Shown here: in pieces, positions 23,372 through 31,130 of the stretch
Numbering within the stretch: the first letter of the stretch is position 1
Layout of the letters: every line of letters begins with the position of its first letter
Source of the DNA: Streptomyces fradiae
Lineage (GTDB): Bacteria > Actinomycetota > Actinomycetes > Streptomycetales > Streptomycetaceae
Length of the DNA stretch: 64,000 nucleotides
NCBI RefSeq assembly: GCF_041270065.1
Contig: NZ_CP065958.1
Location: 5,580,001 to 5,644,000, forward strand
Direction of reading: 5' to 3'
Notes under the pieces: generated by a model
Seen by the model: the letters and a program-made list of their open reading frames with translations, nothing else
What the model was told of the DNA's origin: nothing
Databases searched by the model: none
Position numbers and translations under genes: made by a program

Positions 23372-24064
23372 TCAGTGGCCGCGCGCCTCCAGCCACCGGT
23401 ACTGCAGTTCCGGCCGCCCGATCTGACCGTACTGCGGCGCCCGCGCCGCCCGCCCCGCCGTCACCAGATGTTCCAGGTAGCGGCGCGCGGTGATCCGCGA
23501 GATGCCCACGGCCGTGCCCGCCTCCGCCGCCGTGAGCCCGTCCGGCGCGGCCCGCAGCGAACGGGTCACCGCCTCCAGGGTGGGGCCGCTCAGGCCCTTG
23601 GGCAGCGCCGCCGGCTGCGGGGCGCGCAGCGTCGCGAGCGCCCGGTCCACCTCGTCCTGGCCGGAGGCCTCCCCGGCCGCCGCCCGGAACTCCGCGTAGC
23701 GCGCGAGCCGGTCCCGCAGCGTCGCGAAGGCGAAGGGCTTCAGGACGTACTGCACGACCCCGAGCGACACCCCCTCCCGCACGATCGCCAGGTCCCGCGC
23801 CGAGGTCACCGCGATCACGTCCGCCGCGTGGCCGGCCGCGCGCAGCGCCCGGAGCAGCTGGAGCCCGTGCCCGTCCGGCAGGTACAGGTCGAGCAGCAGC
23901 AGATCCACCCGGGTCCGGTCGAGGATCCGTACCGCCTCGGCCCGCGAGTGCGCCACGCCCACCACCGTGAAGCCGGGCACCCGACCCGCGTACAGGGCGT
24001 GCGCGTCGGCGGCCACGGGGTCGTCCTCGACCACCAGCACCCGGATACCAGCACTCCGGTTCAC
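23372..24064 (-). CDS. CitB/DcuR-type response regulator
   Basis: A 230-residue response regulator of a C4-dicarboxylate or citrate sensing pair. The receiver domain has DD at residues 14-15, phosphoacceptor Asp59 in LLLLDLYLPDGHG, the switch Thr (AVTSARD) and Lys in VLKPF. The C-terminal HTH (GLTAAEAGTAVGISRITARRYLEHLVTAGRA) is the winged form seen in CitB/DcuR. The GTG start overlaps the kinase TGA (GTGA), so it is translationally coupled to the kinase. It likely activates the divergent dctA. Confidence 0.9.
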   Translation of the reverse strand: MNRSAGIRVLVVEDDPVAADAHALYAGRVPGFTVVGVAHSRAEAVRILDRTRVDLLLLDLYLPDGHGLQLLRALRAAGHAADVIAVTSARDLAIVREGVSLGVVQYVLKPFAFATLRDRLARYAEFRAAAGEASGQDEVDRALATLRAPQPAALPKGLSGPTLEAVTRSLRAAPDGLTAAEAGTAVGISRITARRYLEHLVTAGRAARAPQYGQIGRPELQYRWLEARGH

Positions 24065-25725
24065 GCGCCCACCTCCGCCGTGATCCGTCCGGCGACGGGA
24101 GCACCCAGCGGCAGCCGTACGGTGAACTCCGCGCCGCCCAGCGGGGATTCGGCGATCGTCAGGGTGCCCGAGGCGCGGCGAACGGCCTGCTGGACCAACG
24201 CCAGGCCGAGGCCCCGGCCCGGGCCGCGGGTCGACCAGCCGCGGTCGAGCACGTCGGTGCGGTCCTCGGGGCGCACCCCGGGCCCGCTGTCCCCGACCCG
24301 CAGCAGCAGCTCGCCGGCCCCGCCTTCCGCGGCGAGCGCGGTGACGGTGACCCGCCCGCTCCGTACGCACTCGGGGAGTCCGGCGGCCTCCACCGCGTTG
24401 TCGATCAGATTGCCCAGGATGGTCACCAGATCGCGGGCGGGCAGCGAGGCCGGCAGCAGCCCGTCGTCGATCCGGCTGTCCTCGGTGAGCACCAGCTCCA
24501 CGCCCCGCTCGTTGGCCTGCGCCGCCTTGCCGAGCAGCAGCGCGGCGAGCACCGGCTCGCCGACCGCCGTCACCACCCGGTCGGTGAGCGCCTGCGCCAG
24601 CTCCAGTTCGGCCGTGGCGAAGCCGACCGCCTCCTCGACCCGGCCCAGCTCGATCAGCGAGACCACGGTGTGCAGCCGGTTCGCCGCCTCGTGCGCCTGC
24701 GAGCGCAGCGCCTCCGTGAAGCCGCGCTCCGAGTCCAGCTCGCCCGAGAGCGACTGGAGCTCGGTGCGGTCCCGCAGGGTGACCACGGTGCCGCGGCGCT
24801 CCCCGCCGACCACCGGCCGGGTGCTCAGGACGAGCACCCGCTCGTCGGTCAGATGCAGCTCGTCCACCCGCGGCTCGGCCGAGAGCAGCGCCCCGGTCAG
24901 CGGCGCGGGCAGCCCGAGCTCCGCCGGCGAGCGGCCCACCACGTCGGCCCCGCAGAGCCCGAGCAGCTCCCGCGCCCCGTCGTTGATCAGCGCGATCCGG
25001 CGCTGCCCGTCCAGCATGACGAGACCCTCGCGCACCGCGTGCAGCGCGGCCTCGTGGTAGTCGTGCATCCGGCTGAGCTGGGTCGCGTTCATGCCCTTGG
25101 TGCTGCGGCGCAGGCGCGCGTTGATGACGTACGTGCCGGCGCCGCCGAGCGCGAGCGCCGCGCCCGCCATCCCGAGCAGCGCGGCGACCTGTTCCCGTAC
25201 CTGCTGGCTGATCCGCTCGATGGTGATACCCGAGCTGACCAGGGCGATCACCCGGCGGTGCGCCGGGTCGCCGGCGTCGAAGACCGGCGCGACCGTGCGC
25301 ACCGAGAGGCCGAGGACGCCCATGTGGGTCTCGGAGAAGGTCTCGCCGCGCACCGCCCGGTCGATGTGCCCGAGGTAGGTGCGCCCGATCTGCTCGGGCT
25401 CCGGGTGGGTCCAGCGCGTGCCGTCCGGGGCCATGACCACCACATAGCTGACGCCCGCGTCGCGCCGTACGGCCTCCGCGTACGGCTGGAGCAGCGCGGT
25501 CGGGTCCGTGCGGTCCGCGGCCCGGGCCGCCGCCACCACGGCCGGGGAGGCCGCGACCGCCGTCGCCGTCGCCGTGGACTGCCGGCGCGCGGTCTCCTCC
25601 GCCTGGGCGCGGTCCGTCACGTATGCGAACACGGCGCAGCCCGCGACGACGGCCGCCACCAGCACGACCTGCATGGCGAAGAGCTGGCCGGCCAGGCTGC
25701 GGGGGCGGGGGAGGCGGAGACGCAT
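24061..25725 (-). CDS. CitA/DcuS-type sensor histidine kinase
   Basis: A 554-residue membrane kinase. It has an N-terminal transmembrane helix (about 12-35), an extracytoplasmic sensor of the single-Cache type (SYVVVMAPDGTRWTHPEPEQIGRTYLGH, a hallmark of dicarboxylate/citrate sensors), a second helix near 195-215, a PAS domain (about 235-330), and a kinase core with the phosphoacceptor HEAANRLHTVVSL and ATPase motifs ILGNLIDNAVEAA, GDSGPGV and RGLGLALVQQAV. It is divergent from dctA, a dicarboxylate symporter gene, which fits sensing of C4-dicarboxylates. The ligand is inferred from the family and neighbour. Confidence 0.9.
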   Translation of the reverse strand: MRLRLPRPRSLAGQLFAMQVVLVAAVVAGCAVFAYVTDRAQAEETARRQSTATATAVAASPAVVAAARAADRTDPTALLQPYAEAVRRDAGVSYVVVMAPDGTRWTHPEPEQIGRTYLGHIDRAVRGETFSETHMGVLGLSVRTVAPVFDAGDPAHRRVIALVSSGITIERISQQVREQVAALLGMAGAALALGGAGTYVINARLRRSTKGMNATQLSRMHDYHEAALHAVREGLVMLDGQRRIALINDGARELLGLCGADVVGRSPAELGLPAPLTGALLSAEPRVDELHLTDERVLVLSTRPVVGGERRGTVVTLRDRTELQSLSGELDSERGFTEALRSQAHEAANRLHTVVSLIELGRVEEAVGFATAELELAQALTDRVVTAVGEPVLAALLLGKAAQANERGVELVLTEDSRIDDGLLPASLPARDLVTILGNLIDNAVEAAGLPECVRSGRVTVTALAAEGGAGELLLRVGDSGPGVRPEDRTDVLDRGWSTRGPGRGLGLALVQQAVRRASGTLTIAESPLGGAEFTVRLPLGAPVAGRITAEVGA

Positions 25726-25754
25726 GTCAGCCAGTGTGCCCCGGTCACACGCGA

Positions 25755-25836
25755 CCGCGGTACCGCGGACCGGAGTGACGTACTCGTGACGTACTTCGGC
25801 CATGAACGAAACGTACGCAAGGGTGACCCCGGTCAC
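25755..25836. promoter_or_regulatory. dctA/kinase control region: palindromes and a tandem direct repeat
   Basis: Three elements lie in the 174-bp divergent gap. A 14-bp palindrome CCGCGGTACCGCGG occupies 25755-25768. Two copies of GTGACGTACT follow with an 11-bp period (25775-25796), which places both on the same helix face. A palindrome GTGACC-CC-GGTCAC occupies 25823-25836, close to the dctA start. Tandem direct repeats with about one helical turn are typical of response-regulator dimers, so the CitB-like protein is the likely binder of the middle element. Confidence 0.55.
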
Positions 25837-25899
25837 AGGGCTGATGGATAGTCCTGGGGATCCACCGGGACGTGGACACCTGAGGACGAGGAGAACCCC

Positions 25900-27252
25900 G
25901 TGGCCGCAAGACGGGACCGCACCCATTACCTGTACCTGGCCGTGATCGGCGCCGTCGTGCTCGGCATCGCCGTGGGCTTCCTGGCGCCGGACTTCGCCGT
26001 CGAGCTCAAGCCGCTCGGCACCGGCTTCGTCAACCTGATCAAGATGATGATCTCGCCGATCATCTTCTGCACGATCGTGCTCGGCGTCGGTTCCGTACGC
26101 AAAGCCACCAAGGTCGGCGCGGTCGGCGGCCTCGCCCTCGGCTACTTCCTGGTGATGTCGACCGTCGCCCTCGGCATCGGCCTGGTCGTCGGCAACATCC
26201 TGGAGCCCGGGTCCAGCCTGCACCTCACCAAGGACATCGCCGAGGCCGGCGCCAAGCAGGCGGCGGGCGCGAGCGAGGGCACCGCCGACTTCCTCCTCGG
26301 CATCATCCCCAAGACCATCGTCTCCGCCTTCACCGAGGGCGAGGTGCTGCAGACCCTGCTCGTCGCGCTCCTCGCGGGCTTCGCGCTCCAGGCGATGGGC
26401 TCCGCCGGCGAGCCGGTGCTCCGCGGCATCGGGCACATCCAGCGGCTTGTCTTCCGCATCCTCGCGATGATCATGTGGGCCGCGCCGGTCGGCGCGTTCG
26501 GCGCGATGGCCGCCGTCGTCGGCGCCACCGGCATCGACGCCCTGAAGTCGCTCGCCGTCATCATGATCGGCTTCTACATCACCTGCGCGCTCTTCGTCTT
26601 CGTGGTGCTCGGCACGCTGCTCCGGCTGATCGCCGGCGTCAACATCCTGTCGCTCCTGAAGTACCTGGGCCGCGAGTTCCTGCTCATCCTGTCCACCTCC
26701 TCCTCCGAGTCGGCGCTGCCCCGCCTGATCGCGAAGATGGAGCACCTGGGCGTCTCCAAGCCGGTGGTCGGCATCACCGTCCCGACCGGCTACTCCTTCA
26801 ACCTCGACGGCACCGCGATCTATCTGACGATGGCCTCGCTCTTCGTCGCCGAGGCGATGGGCGACCCGCTGTCGATCGGCGAGCAGATCTCCCTCCTCGT
26901 CTTCATGATCATCGCCTCCAAGGGCGCGGCGGGCGTCACCGGCGCCGGACTCGCCACCCTGGCCGGCGGCCTCCAGTCGCACCGCCCCGAACTCGTCGAC
27001 GGCGTCGGCCTGATCGTCGGCATCGACCGCTTCATGAGCGAGGCCCGCGCCCTCACCAACTTCGCGGGCAACGCCGTCGCCACCGTCCTGGTCGGCACCT
27101 GGACCAAGGAGATCGACAAGGCCCGGGTCACCGAGGTCCTCGCCGGCCGCGCGCCCTTCGACGAGACCACCCTCGTCGACGACCACGCCCCCGCCGGCGT
27201 ACCGGACCAGCGCGCCGACGAGGGCGAGGAGAAGGCCCGGGCCGGCGTCTGA
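25900..27252 (+). CDS. dctA: C4-dicarboxylate transporter DctA (dicarboxylate:cation symporter)
   Basis: A 450-residue membrane symporter of the DAACS/SDF family that takes up succinate, fumarate or malate with protons or sodium. The family features are in order: N-terminal helices from residue 10 (YLYLAVIGAVVLGIAVGFL), MMISPIIFCTIVLGV, the serine-rich re-entrant STSSSESALPRLI, PTGYSFNLDGTAIYLTMASLFVA, the second re-entrant around SKGAAGVTGAGLATLA, and VGIDRFMSEARALTNFAGNAVATV with the conserved DRFMSEARALTN. A GTG start has GAGGAG upstream. It is divergent from the CitA/CitB-like pair. The charged C-terminal tail of about 40 residues is unremarkable. Confidence 0.94.
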   Translation: MAARRDRTHYLYLAVIGAVVLGIAVGFLAPDFAVELKPLGTGFVNLIKMMISPIIFCTIVLGVGSVRKATKVGAVGGLALGYFLVMSTVALGIGLVVGNILEPGSSLHLTKDIAEAGAKQAAGASEGTADFLLGIIPKTIVSAFTEGEVLQTLLVALLAGFALQAMGSAGEPVLRGIGHIQRLVFRILAMIMWAAPVGAFGAMAAVVGATGIDALKSLAVIMIGFYITCALFVFVVLGTLLRLIAGVNILSLLKYLGREFLLILSTSSSESALPRLIAKMEHLGVSKPVVGITVPTGYSFNLDGTAIYLTMASLFVAEAMGDPLSIGEQISLLVFMIIASKGAAGVTGAGLATLAGGLQSHRPELVDGVGLIVGIDRFMSEARALTNFAGNAVATVLVGTWTKEIDKARVTEVLAGRAPFDETTLVDDHAPAGVPDQRADEGEEKARAGV

Positions 27253-27329
27253 GCGCGAGCCTGAGCCCGAGCCGTCACGTCCACGAGCCCCCGGGCCCCG
27301 GGCCTTGAGCCGGATCCGGGTCCCGGACG

Positions 27330-27367
27330 CGGAACGCCCCCGTCGCACCCGCGGCGGGGGCGTTCCG
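27330..27367. terminator. Terminator between dctA and the SUKH-like gene
   Basis: A 13-bp stem, CGGAACGCCCCCG and complement, with a 12-base loop, between convergent genes. Confidence 0.75.
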
Positions 27368-27401
27368 TACGCCCCGGGTCGCCGCTCCAGCAGCCCCGCC
27401 G

Positions 27402-27986
27402 CTACAGCAGGCTCTCGAAGACCTCGTCCCAGAACTCGGAGTCGCCGACATTCACGTCGACGCCCGTCAGCCGCTCCCGCAGCGCGGTCACGGCGGCCTC
27501 CCGGGCGTCGTCGTCCTCCTCCGCCTCCAGGGCGCCGCTCGCCTCCGCGATCAGACCGAGCAGCACGGCGAGCCGCGGCAGCGAGTCGGCCGCCGGGCCC
27601 TTCCAGCCGGCCGCGTGGTCCCAGCCGTTGGGGTCGTAGTGGGTGATGCCGCCGTCCGCGTCGAGCATCAGGTTCTGATCGCCCCAGGAGGCTATGAAGA
27701 AGCAGAAGTTGGTCGGCGGGGAGTCGTCGTCGGGGTAGCGCTCGCCGTACAGCTCGTCCGCGTCGAACGGCTCCATGCTGTGCTCGCCGCGCAGGTCCCG
27801 GGTGTCGAGCCCGGCGGGTTCGAGCGCGACCGCCGGGAACCCGACGGTGCTCAGGAACGCGCGCGTCCCGGCGTCCGTCAGCTCGGCCGGCAGCGCGGCC
27901 TCGTCGGGCCGCCAGAGCGAGCCCGCGCCGAGCCGCGCCTCCAGCCACTCCGCGTCCGGCGTCAGCGGAATCTCGTCGCTCAGCAC
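27402..27986 (-). CDS. SUKH-4-like protein (possible orphan immunity protein)
   Basis: A 194-residue acidic cytoplasmic protein. The start (WLEARLGAGSLWRPDEAALPAELTDAGTRAFLSTVGFPAV) resembles the SUKH-4 superfamily, which serves as immunity proteins against polymorphic or nuclease toxins, with the pattern LP..LT...R.FL...G.P. The middle has FCFFIASWGDQNLMLDADGGITHYDPNG, typical of SUKH folds. The GTG is preceded by GGGGGGAG. No toxin gene or large repeat protein is adjacent, so the immunity role is only a family-based suggestion; many Streptomyces carry isolated copies. Confidence 0.6.
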   Translation of the reverse strand: MLSDEIPLTPDAEWLEARLGAGSLWRPDEAALPAELTDAGTRAFLSTVGFPAVALEPAGLDTRDLRGEHSMEPFDADELYGERYPDDDSPPTNFCFFIASWGDQNLMLDADGGITHYDPNGWDHAAGWKGPAADSLPRLAVLLGLIAEASGALEAEEDDDAREAAVTALRERLTGVDVNVGDSEFWDEVFESLL

Positions 27987-28081
27987 GGCGACTCCCCCCA
28001 GGTGATGCGTGTCGTACGACCCTCGTGGCCGATGATCAAAGAGTACGGGCGGGGTCTGACATCACGGCTCTGGTACGGCCA

Positions 28082-28984
28082 TCACGGCTCCGGTACGGCG
28101 TCCAGCTCGGCCGACTCCGCCTCCGTAAGGACCAGTTCCGCGGCCCGCGCCGAGTCCCGCGCCGACTCCGGCCGGCTCGCGCCCGGGATCGGCAGGACGT
28201 GACCGCCGGGCCGGGCGAGCAGCCAGGCGAGCGCGACCCGCTGCGGCGACACGCCCCGCGCCCGGGCCACCCGGTGGAAGGCGCCGAACCGGGGGTCCGC
28301 CTCCGCCGGCGCCGAGGCCCCGTCGAGCGAGCTGCGCGAGATGCCGCCCAGCGGACTCCACGGCAGGAAGGCGAGCCCCAGCTGGGCGCAGAGCCGCAGC
28401 TCGGGCTCGCTGTCCCGGACGGCGGGGGAGTACCGGTTCTGCACCGACACGAGCCGGTCGCCCAGGATCTCCCGGGCCAGCAGGATCTGCTCCCGGTCCA
28501 CGTTCGAGACCCCGGCGAGCCGGACCGTGCCCGCGTCGAGCAACTCCCGTACCGCGCCCAGCGATTCGGCGTACGGCACCGCCGGGTCCGGCTTGTGCAG
28601 CTGGTACAGCCCGATCGCGGCCACCCCCAGGCGCCGCGCCGAGCCCTCGGCCGCCCGCCGCAGGTGCTCCGGGCGCCCGTCGACCGTCCAGCCGCCGTCG
28701 GCGCTCCGGCCGCGCCCGCCCTTCGTGGCGACGAGCACGGCGTCGCGGTCCCCGCCGTACGCGGCGAGCGCACGCGCCACCAGCCGCTCGTTGGCCCCGG
28801 TCTCCCCGCCCGGCGGGTGGTAGGAGTCCGCCGTGTCCAGCAGGGTCACGCCCGCGTCCAGGGCGGCGTGGACGGTGGCGACCGCCCGGGCCTCGTCCGG
28901 GTGCCCCTCGATGGACAGCGGCATCGCGCCGAGTCCGACGGCGCCGACGGTGCGGTCGCCGAGAGTGCGGTGCAGAGTCGGCAT
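28082..28984 (-). CDS. Aldo/keto reductase
   Basis: A 300-residue NADPH-dependent oxidoreductase with a TIM-barrel fold. The catalytic tetrad is visible: Asp and Tyr in LLDTADSYHPPGGETG, Lys in VLVATKGG, and His in GLYQLHKPDP. The C-terminal cofactor region reads HVLPIPGASRPESARDS. Its ATG overlaps the TGA of the epimerase gene upstream on the same strand, so the two are co-translated. The substrate is unknown. Confidence 0.9.
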   Translation of the reverse strand: MPTLHRTLGDRTVGAVGLGAMPLSIEGHPDEARAVATVHAALDAGVTLLDTADSYHPPGGETGANERLVARALAAYGGDRDAVLVATKGGRGRSADGGWTVDGRPEHLRRAAEGSARRLGVAAIGLYQLHKPDPAVPYAESLGAVRELLDAGTVRLAGVSNVDREQILLAREILGDRLVSVQNRYSPAVRDSEPELRLCAQLGLAFLPWSPLGGISRSSLDGASAPAEADPRFGAFHRVARARGVSPQRVALAWLLARPGGHVLPIPGASRPESARDSARAAELVLTEAESAELDAVPEP

Positions 28985-29913
28985 CAGCCCTCCTGGGCGA
29001 CGGTGGCGGCGGAAAGGGTCTCGGAGACGGCCTTGCGGAGCCATTCCGAGGAATGCGAGAAACGGAAACCGAGTGCTTCCGCGCGGGAATTGTCCATGCC
29101 GTACGAGCGGGCGAAGGAGAACGGCGAGACCTCCCCGACCTCCACCTCCCGGAACGCGGTCCGGCCCCCGCCCTGGACCGTCTCGATCTCCGCGCAGATC
29201 GCCGCGCAGATCTCCGCCGTCGTCAGCGGCCCGTGGGAATGCGCGTTCACCGGCCCGGTGAAATCCGTCTCCGTCGCGGCCCACGCCAGGAAGGCCGCGA
29301 TCTCCTCCACATACACATAGGTCGCGGGCCGGTTCACCGGCGGTACGGCGATCGGCTCGCCCGCCCGGATGCGCTCCGCGTAGTGCGCCACCCGCCCGGT
29401 GAAGTCGTCCGCGCCGCCCAGCACATGCGCGACCCGCACCGCCGCCCACGGGAACTCCGCGCCGGCCGCGAACACCGCCTCCGCCTGCCGCTTCCCCTCC
29501 CCGTAGTGCGCGTCCAGGAACTCCGGGTCCTCCCACGGCAGGCCGAGGTCGACCGCGACGGTCGCCGGGTCGACGGCGCCCTCGGCGACCGGGAACGCCG
29601 AGTCCTCGTACTCGTACACCTCGACCGTCGACGTCATCACATAGCGCCGGGTGCGCCCCGCGAAGACGCGGGTGGCGATGGCCGCCTGGCGCGGGGTGTA
29701 GCAGACCTGGTCGACGACGACGTCGAAGGTCCGCCCCGCGAGGACGCTTTCCAGCGCCTTCTCGTCATTGCGGTCGGCGCGCAGTTCCGTCACCCCTTCC
29801 GGCGCCGGGGACGAACCGCGGTTGAGGACCGAGACGCGATGTCCGGCGTCGAGCAGGCGCGTGATCAGCCGCTTTCCGAAATAGCGGGTACCGCCGATGA
29901 CCAAGATCTCCAT
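28984..29913 (-). CDS. NAD-dependent epimerase/dehydratase family protein
   Basis: A 309-residue short-chain dehydrogenase of the extended type. The nucleotide-binding motif is MEILVIGGTRYFGKRLITRLL with a modified glycine pattern (GGTRYFG), acidic Asp/Arg later, and an active-site YxxxK in DAHYGEGKRQAE. It resembles reductases related to isoflavone reductase or CDP-sugar dehydratases, but the substrate is unknown. The stop is shared with the start of the aldo/keto reductase. Upstream, 45 bp separate it from a divergent Lrp-type regulator, with a 17-bp dyad between. Confidence 0.87.
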   Translation of the reverse strand: MEILVIGGTRYFGKRLITRLLDAGHRVSVLNRGSSPAPEGVTELRADRNDEKALESVLAGRTFDVVVDQVCYTPRQAAIATRVFAGRTRRYVMTSTVEVYEYEDSAFPVAEGAVDPATVAVDLGLPWEDPEFLDAHYGEGKRQAEAVFAAGAEFPWAAVRVAHVLGGADDFTGRVAHYAERIRAGEPIAVPPVNRPATYVYVEEIAAFLAWAATETDFTGPVNAHSHGPLTTAEICAAICAEIETVQGGGRTAFREVEVGEVSPFSFARSYGMDNSRAEALGFRFSHSSEWLRKAVSETLSAATVAQEG

Positions 29914-29928
29914 GCCCACCAGTGTTAC

Positions 29929-29945
29929 GTTGGCGCCTCGCCAAC
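29929..29945. promoter_or_regulatory. 17-bp dyad between Lrp-type regulator and epimerase genes
   Basis: A perfect 7-bp inverted repeat, GTTGGCG-CCT-CGCCAAC, in a 45-bp divergent space that must hold both promoters. A bound Lrp/AsnC dimer could control both sides. Binding is inferred from position. Confidence 0.6.
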
Positions 29946-29958
29946 TGAAGGGGGAAAC

Positions 29959-30486
29959 ATGGGAGTCCGGGCCGTCCCGCCGAAGGAACCACGGTCGCCG
30001 CGGTTCGCCGCCGTCGAAACGACGGCGGCCGCTTTCGACGCCGTGGACCGGCAGATCCTGGACCTGCTGCAGAGCGACGGGCGCATCAAACTGAGCGAGC
30101 TCGGCCGCCGGGTCCGGCTCAGCCCCGCCGCCGTCACCGAGCGGGTCCGCCGCCTGGAGTCCTGCGGCGCGATCACCGGTTACGGCGCGCAGGTCGCCCC
30201 CGCCCGCCTCGGCTACGGCATCCAGGCCTTCGTCCGGGTCAACCCGCACGGCGGCTACACCCTCAAGCACCCCCGCACCCTCGAACTCCTCGCCCGCCCC
30301 GAGATCCGCGAGGCGCACCACGTGGTCGGCGAGGACTGCTGGATCCTCAAGGTCGCCGTCACCGACACCGTGCACCTGGAGGAGGTCCTGGAACAGACCT
30401 CCGCCCTCGGCCGCACCACCACCTCCATCGTCCTCACCTCCCCGGTGGAGCGAAAGCCGCTGCTCCCGGCCGGGGAACCGGCCTGA
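29959..30486 (+). CDS. Lrp/AsnC-family transcriptional regulator
   Basis: A 175-residue regulator. The HTH lies near residues 27-75 (FDAVDRQILDLLQSDGRIKLSELGRRVRLSPAAVTERVRRLESCGAITGYGAQV), and the C-terminal RAM/ligand domain follows (IQAFVRVNP...VVGEDCWILKVAVTDTVHLEEVLEQTSALGRTTTSIVLTSPVERKPL). A 25-residue extension precedes the usual start and was kept because the ATG has GGGGGA upstream. It is divergent from the epimerase-reductase pair and probably regulates it in response to an amino acid or related ligand. Confidence 0.87.
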   Translation: MGVRAVPPKEPRSPRFAAVETTAAAFDAVDRQILDLLQSDGRIKLSELGRRVRLSPAAVTERVRRLESCGAITGYGAQVAPARLGYGIQAFVRVNPHGGYTLKHPRTLELLARPEIREAHHVVGEDCWILKVAVTDTVHLEEVLEQTSALGRTTTSIVLTSPVERKPLLPAGEPA

Positions 30487-30526
30487 CCGGGTGGGAAATG
30501 GGGGTGAGCGGGGCCTTTCCTGCTGA

Positions 30527-30532
30527 CACAAT
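30527..30532 (+). promoter_or_regulatory. -10 box of a leaderless gene
   Basis: CACAAT lies seven bases before the GTG at 30540, which has no ribosome-binding site. This matches a transcript beginning at the start codon. Confidence 0.35.
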
Positions 30533-30539
30533 CGCCCGG

Positions 30540-31130
30540 GTGTACGAGACGCATGTGACGGTCCGTTGCCGCACCGAGGACCAGCGGGACCGGCTCGCCG
30601 GATGGGCGGCGGACCGGGGCCTGAAGCTGACCACCATCGTCCTGGCGCGCGGCCGCACCCCGGTCCAGCCGATGCTGACCCTGCCCGACCGCACCGGCCA
30701 CCCGGCGCTCGTGGCGGGGCTGCGCGCGGCCGGTTTCGAGCCGGTGCGGGTCAAGGTGGAGACGGTGCCGTGGAGCACGGAGCCCGCGGGCCCGGGCGGC
30801 GGCTACTTCGAGCACCACCTCAAGCTGGCGCTCCCCGCCGACCACGACCGGGCCGCGCTCGAAGCCCTCGTCGTGCCGCACGGTGCCCATGTCTCGTGGA
30901 ACGCCCGCCGGGTGCTGCCGGGCCCGGGCGGCCGGCACGAGCGTTTCGTGACCCAGCGGCACCCGGGACCCGCCGACCTCGCGGGCCGGGCGTGCGACGC
31001 GCTGCGGGCCGTGCTGGTCGGAGCCGGGCACGAACTCCTCTCGGAGGAGCGGGAGTTCGTCCTGTCCGACAGCGACCTGTCGCTCGACGAGGGCTGGCTG
31101 GACGAGACCGTACGAGAGGAAACCCCGTGA
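30540..31130 (+). CDS. Conserved hypothetical protein with an internal duplication
   Basis: A 196-residue protein with no family I recognise. The two halves look duplicated: both start with an aromatic-Glu-x-His strand (YETHVTVRC near the N-terminus; FEHHLKLAL near residue 90), continue through a helix rich in Asp/Arg/Ala, and end with a similar Gly-Phe/His-Glu strand (AAGFEPVRVKVE; GAGHELLSEEREFVL). I placed the start at GTG for its leaderless context; an upstream ATG in frame (14 codons earlier) is an alternative. The stop overlaps the GTG of the AbiEii-like gene (GTGA), so the two are translated together and may form a functional pair. Confidence 0.65.
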   Translation: MYETHVTVRCRTEDQRDRLAGWAADRGLKLTTIVLARGRTPVQPMLTLPDRTGHPALVAGLRAAGFEPVRVKVETVPWSTEPAGPGGGYFEHHLKLALPADHDRAALEALVVPHGAHVSWNARRVLPGPGGRHERFVTQRHPGPADLAGRACDALRAVLVGAGHELLSEEREFVLSDSDLSLDEGWLDETVREETP

